64,000 nt of DNA from Quercus robur (lineage: Eukaryota; Streptophyta; Magnoliopsida; Fagales; Fagaceae): positions 2,790,001 to 2,854,000 of the forward strand of contig NC_065536.1 in the NCBI RefSeq assembly GCF_932294415.1, given 5' to 3'. This document shows positions 23,755-33,444 of the stretch, in pieces. Every line of letters begins with the position of its first letter. Positions within the stretch are counted from its first letter, which is position 1. The translations under genes and the position numbers were made by a program. The notes under the pieces are model-generated. The model saw only the letters and a program-made list of their open reading frames with translations. It made no database searches and was not told where the DNA came from.

Positions 23755-24700
23755 CGTAAATTTGGTTTAGTCAATTGGTGAGCAAAACTCACCATTTTGT
23801 ATTTTGGCTTTTTTTTTTCCCTCTTAATATTTATATGAGTTAGAATATATATTGTTATACTGATACAACAAATTTCACAATATTTTCATAATTATTGAGA
23901 TGTCAATTTCTTATAGGTCGAAATAAAATAATAAAATATGAGACTATGACCAACCACAATTGAAAATAAATGTTTTGTAAAAATGTTGTATCACTTGTTT
24001 GTTATCACAATGTTTTCACAATTGTTGAGATCTTAGTTCCTTATAAATCAAATAAAAAAAATACTAAGTCCACAATATTCTCACATTAATTTCACAATAA
24101 ATTATAGGTGTAAGCTACTATTGATGGATAAAAAAGTGATATCAGTCGTGGCTCTATTTTAAAATCAATAACTACTTGTAGTCTAGAATTTGTTATGAAA
24201 ATATTACGGAGATAGCATTTCTATAAAATAAATAATAAAATATTAGACTAAAACTTACCATGGCTGAAAATAAAGGTATTGTGAAAATATTATGACATTT
24301 TGTTGTGTTCCTAGACTTCTTTTTTGGTTTAGTCAAATTTGGTGAGCCAAAATTCACTATTTCACACACAATTTTCTTTTGTTGGTTTTTTGTTTGTTGT
24401 TTTTTTAATGCACCGTTTAAAGTGGTTGTCCCAATTAAAAACCAATAACAATTTATCACCTAGGATTTGTTATTAAAATGTTGTGGACGTAGCATTACTC
24501 AAAAATAAAATAATAAAATATCATACAAAGGCCCACCTTAGCTAAAATAAAGATATTGAGAAAATATCATGACATTTATTGTGTCCCTGACCCTTTTTTT
24601 TTTTTTTTTTTTTATAGCTAATTTGATGAGCCAAAATTCATAGTTTTATGGACAGTTTTTTTAGGTTGACTTTTTTTTAACACATTAATGTTTAAAGTAA
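23755..24700. repeat. Diverged tandem repeat, period about 285 bp
   Basis: A phrase of the form GGTGAGC(C)AAAATTCAC recurs near 23777, 24341 and 24626, spaced by about two units and then one unit. Each is accompanied by 'TTTGTTATxAAAATxTT', 'AATAATAAAATAT' and 'GAAAATATxATGACATTT'. The units have drifted in sequence and in the length of their T-tracts. No coding potential was seen. Confidence 0.6.
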
Positions 24701-25023
24701 AAAAAACACAGTTTTACCCACAAAAAAAAAAAAAAAAAAGGAAAAAGTACTTTTCCACTTTATGTTTGGGGTAGTGTCATCCCCCCCCCCCCCCCCCCCC
24801 GCGCGCGGCCCCACCAAATTTAAAGTTGAATAATTTCCTCTTTTATATTTAGTAGACAAGCATATAGTCACTAAATTTTTATGTCCCAAAAAGTTTCTTC
24901 TTGTATTTTGAGTTTTATGTGTTAGTCATACTTAGAAGTAAAAATGGTGATGTATGGTATTCTATTTGTTACCTAGAGAACACTAATTTATTAGAGGTTT
25001 AAATCTTCTAGATTTATAATTTT

Positions 25024-25960
25024 TGTTAGGTTTTGAGTTTGTAATGTTGGCAAACCATGACAAAACATGACAAAAACTAAGTCTTATTAGTTTAGAATGG
25101 TCTACATTGAAGCCCAAGACAAAAAACTTAAGTTTGAGATAAAAACTAATGAGTTACAAGCTGGTTGGTTCGATCGATCAAAAGACAGATTTGATTTATT
25201 CAAAATCGCATATCAGCAAAATCAACAAACGTAAAAAGGCCATAATTTATTCGTTTGAAGCCCAAATCGCGAGCCGTTTTTTCCAGTATTTAAAAGACAT
25301 TATAAGCTAACCCTAGGTGGGGTTTTGAGAGTTTTTTAGAGAGATTAGAGTGCATCTTGTGCCTTTTTTGTAGATCTAGGTTTTTGTACCCAAAAGCTCT
25401 CTTATATCTTCTACTAGTGTTATTCCTTGAAGAATCTCAAGATCCGGTAATGTAGAAGTTACTGCCTTCTCTAGTCATCAAAGGTTTTGATGATCTAAAC
25501 CTTCAAGGGTGATCTTGGAGTCACAAATAGGAGAGTTTGTGTTGCTAAACCTTTGAGTGAGATCTCAAAGTCACAAACGGGGGTGTTTGTGTTTTGCAGA
25601 GGCCAAAGAAAGAAGGAGTTCGTGGATTCGGAGTTTGCACGTGGTCGTGTCAGTAAGTTCTACTGGTGGGTAGCAATAAGAAGTCGAGCGTGGGGGCTTG
25701 TAAGTCTTTTGTATGAACTTCAATTCTTTCTAGTGGATTTGCTTTTTTACCTTGAAGATAGCTAGGTTAAATCCTCCCCAGGTTTTTTATCGGTTTGGTT
25801 TTCCTGGGTTATCATATCGTTGTGTTATTTATTTTTTCGCTGCTTTGCATGATATGATTGATTGATTGTGATAACCTAAATTTGGAATTTGGACTAAGTA
25901 ACAACTTGGCTAATTATCTAGGTTAATCCAATTGTGTTTTAAGGGGTCTAAAAACTAACA
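25024..25960 (+). mobile_element. Solo LTR, probably Copia (Ty1) type
   Basis: The 937-bp block starts TGTTAGG and ends CTAACA, the paired TG...CA termini of an LTR. It is flanked on both sides by the 5-bp duplication ATTTT (25019-25023 and 25961-25965). The pyrimidine-rich tail with 'CCTCCCCAGG' and 'TTTTTTCGCTGC' resembles the U5 side of plant Copia LTRs; the lineage is inferred. No internal region or second LTR is present, so it is a fossil left by LTR-LTR recombination. The intact target duplication argues for modest age. Confidence 0.75.
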
Positions 25961-26530
25961 ATTTTATCTAATAGAAACTTCAATGACATATGCCTTTTGT
26001 TATCTTATTTTTTTTTTATTTGCTTTCTTTCTTAAAAAGGTGTTCATTAAAATTTAAGTAAGCTAAAAAACGTAGTTAGGCTCATAAAATAAGATGATAA
26101 AAAAAGGAAGTATGAATAACAAGATATTCATTGCAAATAATTGTAGGTATTTAATTTAATGAAGAGTTTCAATTGCAGCATATGTCATCATTTATTGCGA
26201 AAATTTAAATATTGCGATAATGTTTTACCAAAATTTACTTGTTTATTGTTGGAAGATGACGACATTTGTTATCATTCTTAGTAGAATTTTTTCGTGAGTA
26301 GATATTGTCTTTAGTAAATAGGTTCTAAGAAATTATCATAGTAAATAGATAGTCATATGTTAAATAACTATTCTAAATTTAAGTACATGATTTCATACTA
26401 CTTCAAAAAAAATTTCTATCTTAAATTTTCTCACTCAAGGGTGCCTTGCACATGCAAACCTTATTAGTATCTATCAATAGACTTTTGACAGCTGATTATA
26501 TATTTTGTGGTTTACCGCTCTAATGAAGTA

Positions 26531-26813
26531 CTCCCTCCGTCCCAATTTGTTTGTTCTGTTTCAAAAACCCAACTTTTTAAGAGAACATCATTTATCATCT
26601 TGTCTATTGTATAAAAAGGTATAAGTTTCCAAAATTACCCTAAAATAAATTTCTCCAATAATTTTGGAATACTAAATCTAAAATGGTTTCAGAAATAAAG
26701 TGGGGGCATAATAGTAACATTAGTAAATTAATAACTTTTAATTTTAAAAACAAGACAATATTTTGGAACATTCCAAAATGGAATAGAGGACAAATAAATT
26801 GGGACAGAAAGAG
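26531..26813. mobile_element. Stowaway-type (Tc1/mariner) MITE, 283 bp
   Basis: The start CTCCCTCCGTCCCAATTTGT is the classic Stowaway terminus. The right end reads AAATTGGGACAGAAAGAG, its imperfect complement. The TA target duplication is at 26529-26530 and 26814-26815. It is non-coding and non-autonomous. Confidence 0.9.
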
Positions 26814-26917
26814 TATTATTTTATTATTTTGTGAATATATTTTATTTTATATTTAGTTTTGGTAATTGTGGTACCCATCTCTCTGTTTTGTTGACATTGA
26901 TATATGTATGGAGTAAT

Positions 26918-27060
26918 GATAGGACCATAACTTTTTCCACAACTTTGGCCACAATTTGCTCACGTGGCAAGTCTTGAGCGTTGGAGTCGTAAACCCACCA
27001 CTTACAATTTGCCATGTAAACAAGTTGTAGCAAAAGTTATGGGAAAATTGTGATCCTAAT
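26918..27060. mobile_element. Small inverted-repeat element (MITE-like)
   Basis: The left side reads AGGACCATAACTTTTTCCAC and the reverse complement of the right side reads AGGATCACAATTTTCCCATA. Both continue into a shared 'CACAA(C)TT...GGCAA' pattern, so the ~140 bp forms a hairpin. No convincing target duplication was found, so the family is left open. Confidence 0.45.
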
Positions 27061-27899
27061 ATTTTCCATAGGTACTTATCCTACACTCTCCAACAGTACA
27101 ACTTCACTTTTAAATTTTTATTATTTAATATTATACTTAGTTTTGATAACAGTATTGTTATCTGTTTTTGTTTATTATTACACTTTTATGTTATATTTAT
27201 ATTTAATAATAGTAATGTGTAATTATTATAAAGAAGAATTGAGATAATCACAAGAAAATTTTTTTATGCGCTGGCACATACGCTCACCTATAAGTGAGAC
27301 AAAGATCATATGCGCCCGACACATGAGATACATTTTCTAATTACAAATAGTAATAGTTTTATGTGTGTACAATTGTGTGTAACGCCATAATAATAATTTC
27401 CTTTATAAATAATTTTAGAATGTATAATAAAATTTTTCTCAATTAAAATTAATTTATGAATAAAGCATTTTTTTTGTCATGAATTTTTTTTTTTTTTTTT
27501 GGCTTTGCCATTGATCTCCTCCAGAAGCCCTCTAGCGTTTTTTACTATTTAGTTTATTTCTGCTATTATTCAATTTATTTTTGCTACAATTCATGGGTCT
27601 CATTGCACTTTTTGGTATTATTTATAAGTTTCACTATACTATTTTAACTAACTTTTACCTTTATCTATATTACTTTTAGTAAAAAAAATTAATTAATTTC
27701 AACTAAGCTGTTACCAAAACGGACACTACTCTCTCACACGCTGTGGAACTTCTCCTCAGCCACTCCCAACTCCAAGGCCGAATAGCCTCTTTTGTTTTCC
27801 TTTGGTTTTTCTTTTAGTTCAGCGTGTGAGACACGCTTAAGTCATTTCTCAATAAATGAGAAAGCTGGCCTTCCAAGACTTTTGGAACAAGCTCATTAA

Positions 27900-28212
27900 G
27901 GCTATTTGGATTGAACTTATTTTTACTGTAATTGAAAACTGAAAACACTGTAACAAAATAATTTTTAAATATGTGAATAGTACTGTAGGACCTATTTTTT
28001 AATATTTTTTTTTAATAAAGTGGCTATGGATCCCATAAACAGTGCATGAACAGTGATGCTACAATGCATGAATAGTACTACTATAGTGCATGAACATTGC
28101 TGCTACAGTTGTGAACAGTAAATTTTGTCTCCTGAAACGCGTGAAAAAAAAAGAAAAAAAAAGAAAAGAAAAAGCTGAAATGAAAACGCAGACGCAGAAG
28201 CCAAACTTGCAC
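27900..28212 (+). mobile_element. PIF/Harbinger-like MITE, family A, copy 2
   Basis: Same family and orientation as the copy at 21166-21469: GGCTATTTGGATTGAACTT at the start, AAACACTGTAACAAAATAAT inside, GCCAAACTTGCAC at the end. TAA flanks both sides (27897-27899 and 28213-28215). It stands 19 bp from an inverted third copy. Confidence 0.7.
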
Positions 28213-28231
28213 TAAATGAGCTTAAGACTTT

Positions 28232-28533
28232 GTGTGTGTTTGTATTCCGCTTCTGCGTTTGGAGCTGCGTTTTGTTCCCTTTTTTTTTTTTTGGGTTTTC
28301 ACGCGTTTTGGAGTGTTGCGGTTACTGTTGGACAGTAACCGCAAATGTTGACTTTCTGCAATGAACAGTGTAAATATGCACTGTTCACGGATCCACAAAT
28401 TTCATTTTTTATCAATTTTTTCATTAAAAATGGGTCCCACAGCACTATTCACACATTTAAAAATTATTTTATTACAATGTTTTCAGTTTTCAGTTTTTAA
28501 TTTCAACAAAATAAGTTCTATCCAAACACACCC
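28232..28533 (-). mobile_element. PIF/Harbinger-like MITE, family A, copy 3 (inverted)
   Basis: Reverse-complement orientation to 27900-28212. It starts GTGTGTGTTTGTATTCCGC on the plus strand, contains the complement of AAACTGAAAACATTGTAA, and ends CTATCCAAACACACCC. TTT stands on both sides. It ends 34 bp before the MULE's left terminus. Confidence 0.65.
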
Positions 28534-28558
28534 TTTGTGTTTTGGATATAATAGATGA

Positions 28559-28567
28559 GTGTAAACT
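28559..28567. repeat. MULE target-site duplication, left copy
   Basis: GTGTAAACT is identical to 45062-45070, immediately outside the opposite terminus. Nine base pairs is the usual Mutator duplication. Confidence 0.95.
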
Positions 28568-28655
28568 GGGATTTTTTAGAAAATAACCTTGAAACCGAAA
28601 CTATTTCATTAGTTAGGAAACGTTTGAAACTAATTTGGAATATAGCAACTCGAGT
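28568..28655 (+). repeat. MULE left terminal inverted repeat
   Basis: It aligns with the reverse complement of 44985-45061. The outer 20 bp differ at two positions. Further in, CATTAGTTAGGAAACGTTTGAAACTA matches CATTAGTTAGCAAACGTTTTAAACTA closely. The overall identity is moderate, roughly three quarters by eye. Confidence 0.85.
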
Positions 28656-28698
28656 TCAGTATCCACGATTTCCTGGGTTTATTAGTTTATTATTGCGA

Positions 28699-28900
28699 GA
28701 AATCGAGTTAAAAGAACTCGACTTCTAAGGCTGGAAAACGAGTCCAAAGGACTCGGTTTTAAAGCATGGAAACCGAGTCCCTTGCACTCGGTTTCAAAGC
28801 CTGGAAACCGAGTCCATTGGACTCGATTTCTACTCTTTGAAACCGAGTTTAACGAACTCGTTTTTCAGGCTTAGGAACCGAGTCCTTTGGACTCGATTTC
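28699..28900. repeat. Left subterminal array of six palindromes
   Basis: Six imperfect palindromes of about 26-28 bp are separated by 8-9 bp linkers, many reading AAAGCNTGG or similar, giving a period near 36 bp. Arms follow AAACCGAGTCC and its complement GGACTCGGTTT; variants replace the inner CC/GG with TT/AA. Where one arm varies the other often varies to match, as in CGAGTTAAA/GAACTCG, so pairing is kept. The array begins about 130 bp inside the terminus and ends at the transposase-side TATA box. Confidence 0.9.
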
Positions 28901-28904
28901 CTTT

Positions 28905-28910
28905 TATAAA
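28905..28910 (+). promoter_or_regulatory. TATA box of the MULE transposase gene
   Basis: TATAAA stands directly after the left palindrome array. A splice donor-like site, CTCAG|GTAATA, is at 29194/29195, and an acceptor, CTATAG|G, ends at 30665, just before the ATG at 30673. This suggests a first non-coding exon of about 250 bp and a 1.5-kb leader intron. Confidence 0.55.
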
Positions 28911-29206
28911 CCAGCATCAGTTCCATCAAACAGCAACACTCCCATCCCACAGCAGCTTTCACGTGGGCATCACAGTTCCCCCCACAGCAGCTTCAGTCCC
29001 CAGCCCTCCATGTGTCTGTGGGTCCCAGCTCCAATAAGTTCTCTCTTGCCGTGGGAATAAGTTCTCTGTATTGTGAATATCAGAAACTCAGTCTCTATAT
29101 GCTCTCTCTTGAACACTCTCTATATTCAGCTCTTTCAACTCACAGTCTCTATATTCAACTCACTCACAGAACACTCATCACACAACATTCTCAGGTAATA
29201 TTTTTA

Positions 29207-29440
29207 CAATGTTGTGATTATTTTGCTAGATTTTTTTTAAAGAAAAATTTAGAACATATTAGGAAAAGTTTTGTTTTTCTTATTTGTTAGTGTAAATATT
29301 GTGATCAATTTATTTGTTAGTATATTGTGATTATTTGCTAGGTTTTTTTTAAAGAAAAATTTAGAACATATTAGGAAATGTTTTGTTTTTCTTATTTGTT
29401 AGTGTAAATAGTGTGATTAATTTATTTGTTAGTATATTGT
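29207..29440. repeat. Tandem duplication of about 113 bp in the transposase leader intron
   Basis: The block beginning TTGTGATTATTTTGCTAG (about 29212) recurs about 113 bp later with few changes, including TTTAGAACATATTAGGAAA and TTATTTGTTAGTGTAAATA. Shorter phrases such as TATTGTGATTATTGGGAATA recur at about 29650-29705 and 30125-30280, so the whole intron has grown by local duplication. Confidence 0.75.
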
Positions 29441-30672
29441 GATTAAATATCTATAATGAGTAGTAATTTAATGATTAATTGTTGGGAATATTTAGTAAAT
29501 AATTGTGATTAAATTACAACATATTGGGGAATTTTTTTTTGGTAGTGTAAATATTTTGATTAAATTACAACATATTGGGGAAATTTTTTTTTTTTTTTTT
29601 GTTAGTGTGAATATTGTGATTAAATTATTTGCTAAGTTTTTTTTTAAGAAAGTTAATATTCTGATTATTGGGAATATTTAGTACCAAATATTGTGATTAT
29701 TATGTGAAAATTTGAGTACTAGATATGCAATTTTTTCCTTTTTATTTTTTATTTTTTCATTTAAGAGAATATATAAAACTTTTTTGGCTAAAGGTTCGAA
29801 GCTCAAAATCTTATAAATCCAATTATTTTTTATTTTTTTTAAGGAAGTTGCAACAGTAAAATTGTAACATGAAATGGTCATGACCATGACCATGAATGAA
29901 TGTGTAAGGATGGTGCAGCACGAGCACGTATATTTTGTGAAAAATTTACAAATATTTGGTGTTGTTACCATTTGTAACATTCCAAGTTAGGAAAAAAGGA
30001 GCAGACTTTAAAAATAGAAAGAGAGCAAACGCTGTCCATTTCCATAGCCCTTTAGGATTTTAGGGGATTAGATATTGGCAAAAAGAATGGAGTCATTAGG
30101 GATTTTTTTAGAAAATAACTACAAATATTGTGATTATTGGGAATATTTAGTACCAAATATTGTGATTATTATGTTATTACAACATATGGGAATATTTGTT
30201 TTGTTTGTTAGTGTAAATATTGTGATTAATTATTGGGAATATTTAGTACTAAATATTGTGATCAATTGATAGGAATATTTAGTACTTTTAGGTCTTTCTC
30301 ATGGATATATCATAACATTATGAGTTTGATACCTAAGATAGTAGTCTTTTTATCATAAATTATTTCAAGATATATTTGTTTAAGATTTGTAACAGAGATT
30401 TCAATGGATAACTGGTTGGTATATAATATTTTTGTTCATCATAACTTATTTGAATGGGTTTTGAAAGTCATGCCCCTAGAATGATTTAGAATTTTTAAAG
30501 AATATGAAATTGGTAATGACTATTTTTGTAAGATTACTAAAAGTGAGTATATGCAAATTTGGTTGAGGTTAGTATTGTTGGCATTTCATACGCAAAGTTT
30601 TGTGATTGATGTTGATTGAGCGTTATAAATTTGTCACTAACACAATTGCACTTGATGATCTATAGGTTGACA

Positions 30673-33444
30673 ATGATCTATATAAATATATACTACGGTG
30701 GACCCCTTAGCAATGCCAACCCTTATGATGGAGCCTCATTTCAAGGTCCGGGTATCCAGTGCTACTATATGATGATACGCCGTAAGCTAAAGACCCTGAA
30801 TGAGCTGAAAGTAAAAATTATGGAAGAGTTGCAAGTGAACCCTGCTTTGCATGACATACATATTACTTTCCGTTCTCCATATGAAGTCCTCAATCAATGC
30901 ATTAATTACAGATATATGGCGATAACAGAGGACAAACATGTGAAATTCATGTTTAGTAAGATGGACAAATGGAAACAAGCAGCAGATTTTGAGTTATACG
31001 TCACTTTGGAGCCTCGTGCAGAAGTCGGCGTAGAGGACGAAATTGTACAAACAACTACATCTCTACAGTTTGCAGTCCTAGATGATCAATGCACCACATT
31101 GGGAGGCTATACACCCCCTTTTCAAGAGACACCAGTAACAATTGAGAGTGAACCTGGAAATAGATATGAAGATCAATTTTGTACACATCGAGGTGAATCC
31201 TCTACAGTTCCAGTAGTTGAAGATGAAGATGAAGATGAAGACGAAGACTGTTCTAGGGAAGATGGTGAGGATAGAGATGAGTATGAAGAGAGGATTGACG
31301 ATGGTGACTTTGACAGGGGTCTTGATGACCATGAAATTACTCACATTCCTCATGTTGATGATATGGCTGAATGTGATGAAGATGATGAGGACGCTAATGA
31401 TAGAGTTCAGCATGTTACAAATACGACCCTCGTTTATGAACCTCCTGCCTCATCATTTTATGAAAATACTTGGGAAAATATGGTTGATCCTGAAGTTGTT
31501 CAGCAATCATTTGGTTCTTGGAATGCAGACATGAATTTTGCGAAAGGGTTGATTTTTGCTAATAAAGATGCAGTGAGACGTGCATTAACAATTTACGCCG
31601 CAAAGCATAACAGAAACTTTGTGACTAGTAGGTCGACCACAAGTAGACTGTCTGTGAAATGCAGCGATGAATCATGCATGTGGTACGTTGGGGCAGTTGT
31701 GAAGCCTGAACTCGGACTATGGATGGTCACATCTTATAGGGGTCCTCATAGTTGTATGCCCCTTGCCACGGCCCTTGATGGTAGAATGATGGATTGTAAT
31801 TTTCTAGCAGAAGAATTTGTTCCATTGTTGAAAGAGAAACACACAGCAACAATTTATCACCTCAGACATTTCATTAAAGGGAAGTATTATGGGCATATTC
31901 TTTCTTACTATAAGATATGGGATGCGAAACAACGAGGTATTGCAAAGATATTTGGGGATTGGGAAGAGTCTTACGAAAGGTTGAAAAAGTTATTGTTTGC
32001 ATACTGGGATCAAGAACCTGGCACCCGTTTCTGGTTTCACACCATACCCAGGGACGAGTTCGGTGATACAATATTGCGCTATATATTTTGGGCTTTCGCT
32101 CCATGCATTGCAGGATTCAGACATTGTAAGCCAGTGATCAGTATTGATGGGACCCATTTGTATGGTAAATATCGAGGGGTGTTGTTGATTGCAATGGCCA
32201 CCGATGCCAACAACAAGGTTTTGCCTCTTGCCTTTGCCGTTGTGGACAAAGAGTCAGGGTCTAGTTGGGGGTGGTTTTTAGAACGCCTCAGGAATGCACT
32301 GGGGGATGTGATAGCAGATAAGGACATCTGTATAATTTCTGACCGACATAAGGGTATTCAAAGTGCAATTGCAAACTGGCCTAGACATGATGATGGACGA
32401 CAACGAGTAGTTCACAGATATTGCCTTCGACATGTTGCTAGCAACTTCAACACGCATTTTCAGGACGCCACTTTAAAGTCATTAGCCTTGAAAGCGGGGT
32501 ATGCTACTAAGGAATCAAAATTTGAGCTGTACATGCAACCTATCAAGGAAGCTGAGATCGAGGCCCTTAGGAAGAAACGGAGAACCGAGCGGCAGGAAAG
32601 TGAACCCGACTCATCCATCATGCCATACACATATCTAATGAATGAGGATCTAGACAAGTGGACCCAACTACATGATGGTGGATACCGTTATGGGGCTATG
32701 ACAACCAATGTCTCGGAGTGCTTCAATGGAGTACTCAAAGGTGCCCGTGGCCTACCCATTGCTGCAATGGTTGAATTCACTCATTGCAAACTTGTTGCGT
32801 ATTTCCATGATCGACACAAAGAAATTACTCATGAGCTCTCAAAGGACAAGGTATGGACTAAATATGCCTTAAAAATCTATGGACACAACCTACAAAAATC
32901 AATTTCACACCAAATAAATCCGTTTAATAATCAGAATGGTATATATCAAGTAATTACTTCATACAACATCTATAGCTCTGGAGGGGGACACCATAGTTAT
33001 GAAGTAAATGTAAAGGCCAGAACATGTGGTTGTGGAAAGTGGCAAATTAGAAAGATCCCTTGTTCACATGCAATTAAAGCTCTTCAGTACTTGGGGCAAG
33101 ATGCGACTGCATATATTGACCCATGTTATAGTTTGGTGAACGCCATTCACACCTACTCACATGCATTTGTGGTGCCAAAGTCAGATTCATTGTGGAGGGA
33201 TGTGGATGGTCCAAAGTGGGTGCCTGACCCAAAACTGTTGCGGGGCAAAGGTCGACCTGTGGCGTCTAGGATACGAAATGAGATGGATGGGGTCCGGCGA
33301 GAACCGGGAAGCCGGAGGCCAGATTCTGACTTGAGGGAGATTCAGCAAAAGCAGAGCTGTGGACTGTGTCATCAACATGGGCATAACCGTAGAAGATGTC
33401 CGCTTTCCCGTGGGGCTTCGACAAGCAGTAATAATCCAAACTAG
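30673..33444 (+). CDS. MULE transposase (MURA type)
   Basis: One uninterrupted frame of 923 residues from this ATG; an in-frame ATG at 30655 would lie in the predicted intron. Counting from 30616 (the frame's upstream limit), the N-terminus is a PB1-like domain (about 22-135: YYGGPL...YVTLEPRAEV). It is followed by an acidic region (about 202-260) and a MuDR N-terminal plug and DNA-binding part (about 300-420). The catalytic MULE domain shows D511 (SIDGTHLYG), D576 (IISDRHKG) and E701 (NVSECFN), the DDE triad, with C603/H606 in RYCLRH. A SWIM zinc finger follows (C804, C806, C816, H818) and a CCHC knuckle ends the protein (C915, C918, H923, C928). All key residues are present, so it may be active. 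It cuts at the element's ends in the nucleus. GTAAGT directly after the stop and an acceptor at about 33558 suggest a 3' UTR intron. Confidence 0.95.
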   Translation: MIYINIYYGGPLSNANPYDGASFQGPGIQCYYMMIRRKLKTLNELKVKIMEELQVNPALHDIHITFRSPYEVLNQCINYRYMAITEDKHVKFMFSKMDKWKQAADFELYVTLEPRAEVGVEDEIVQTTTSLQFAVLDDQCTTLGGYTPPFQETPVTIESEPGNRYEDQFCTHRGESSTVPVVEDEDEDEDEDCSREDGEDRDEYEERIDDGDFDRGLDDHEITHIPHVDDMAECDEDDEDANDRVQHVTNTTLVYEPPASSFYENTWENMVDPEVVQQSFGSWNADMNFAKGLIFANKDAVRRALTIYAAKHNRNFVTSRSTTSRLSVKCSDESCMWYVGAVVKPELGLWMVTSYRGPHSCMPLATALDGRMMDCNFLAEEFVPLLKEKHTATIYHLRHFIKGKYYGHILSYYKIWDAKQRGIAKIFGDWEESYERLKKLLFAYWDQEPGTRFWFHTIPRDEFGDTILRYIFWAFAPCIAGFRHCKPVISIDGTHLYGKYRGVLLIAMATDANNKVLPLAFAVVDKESGSSWGWFLERLRNALGDVIADKDICIISDRHKGIQSAIANWPRHDDGRQRVVHRYCLRHVASNFNTHFQDATLKSLALKAGYATKESKFELYMQPIKEAEIEALRKKRRTERQESEPDSSIMPYTYLMNEDLDKWTQLHDGGYRYGAMTTNVSECFNGVLKGARGLPIAAMVEFTHCKLVAYFHDRHKEITHELSKDKVWTKYALKIYGHNLQKSISHQINPFNNQNGIYQVITSYNIYSSGGGHHSYEVNVKARTCGCGKWQIRKIPCSHAIKALQYLGQDATAYIDPCYSLVNAIHTYSHAFVVPKSDSLWRDVDGPKWVPDPKLLRGKGRPVASRIRNEMDGVRREPGSRRPDSDLREIQQKQSCGLCHQHGHNRRRCPLSRGASTSSNNPN

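Larger units (their letters stand above)
20689..25023. other. Intergenic DNA with MITE and diverged tandem repeat
   Basis: No gene is recognised. It holds the MITE at 21166-21469 and the diverged tandem repeat at 23755-24700, both listed separately. It also holds a run of 20 C followed by GCGCGCGG at 24781-24808, which may mark an assembly or sequencing weak point. Confidence 0.5.
25961..27899. other. Intergenic DNA with small MITEs
   Basis: No gene is recognised. The Stowaway MITE at 26531-26813 and a smaller inverted-repeat element at about 26918-27060 are the only defined features. Confidence 0.5.

Noticed and set aside
28699-28900. Evenly spaced repeats resembling a CRISPR array
   Set aside because: The repeats are variable palindromes, the linkers are short and related to one another, and the setting is a plant transposon.
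31217-31534. Met/Lys-rich frame overlapping the transposase
   Set aside because: It is an alternate-frame shadow of the acidic region of the transposase.
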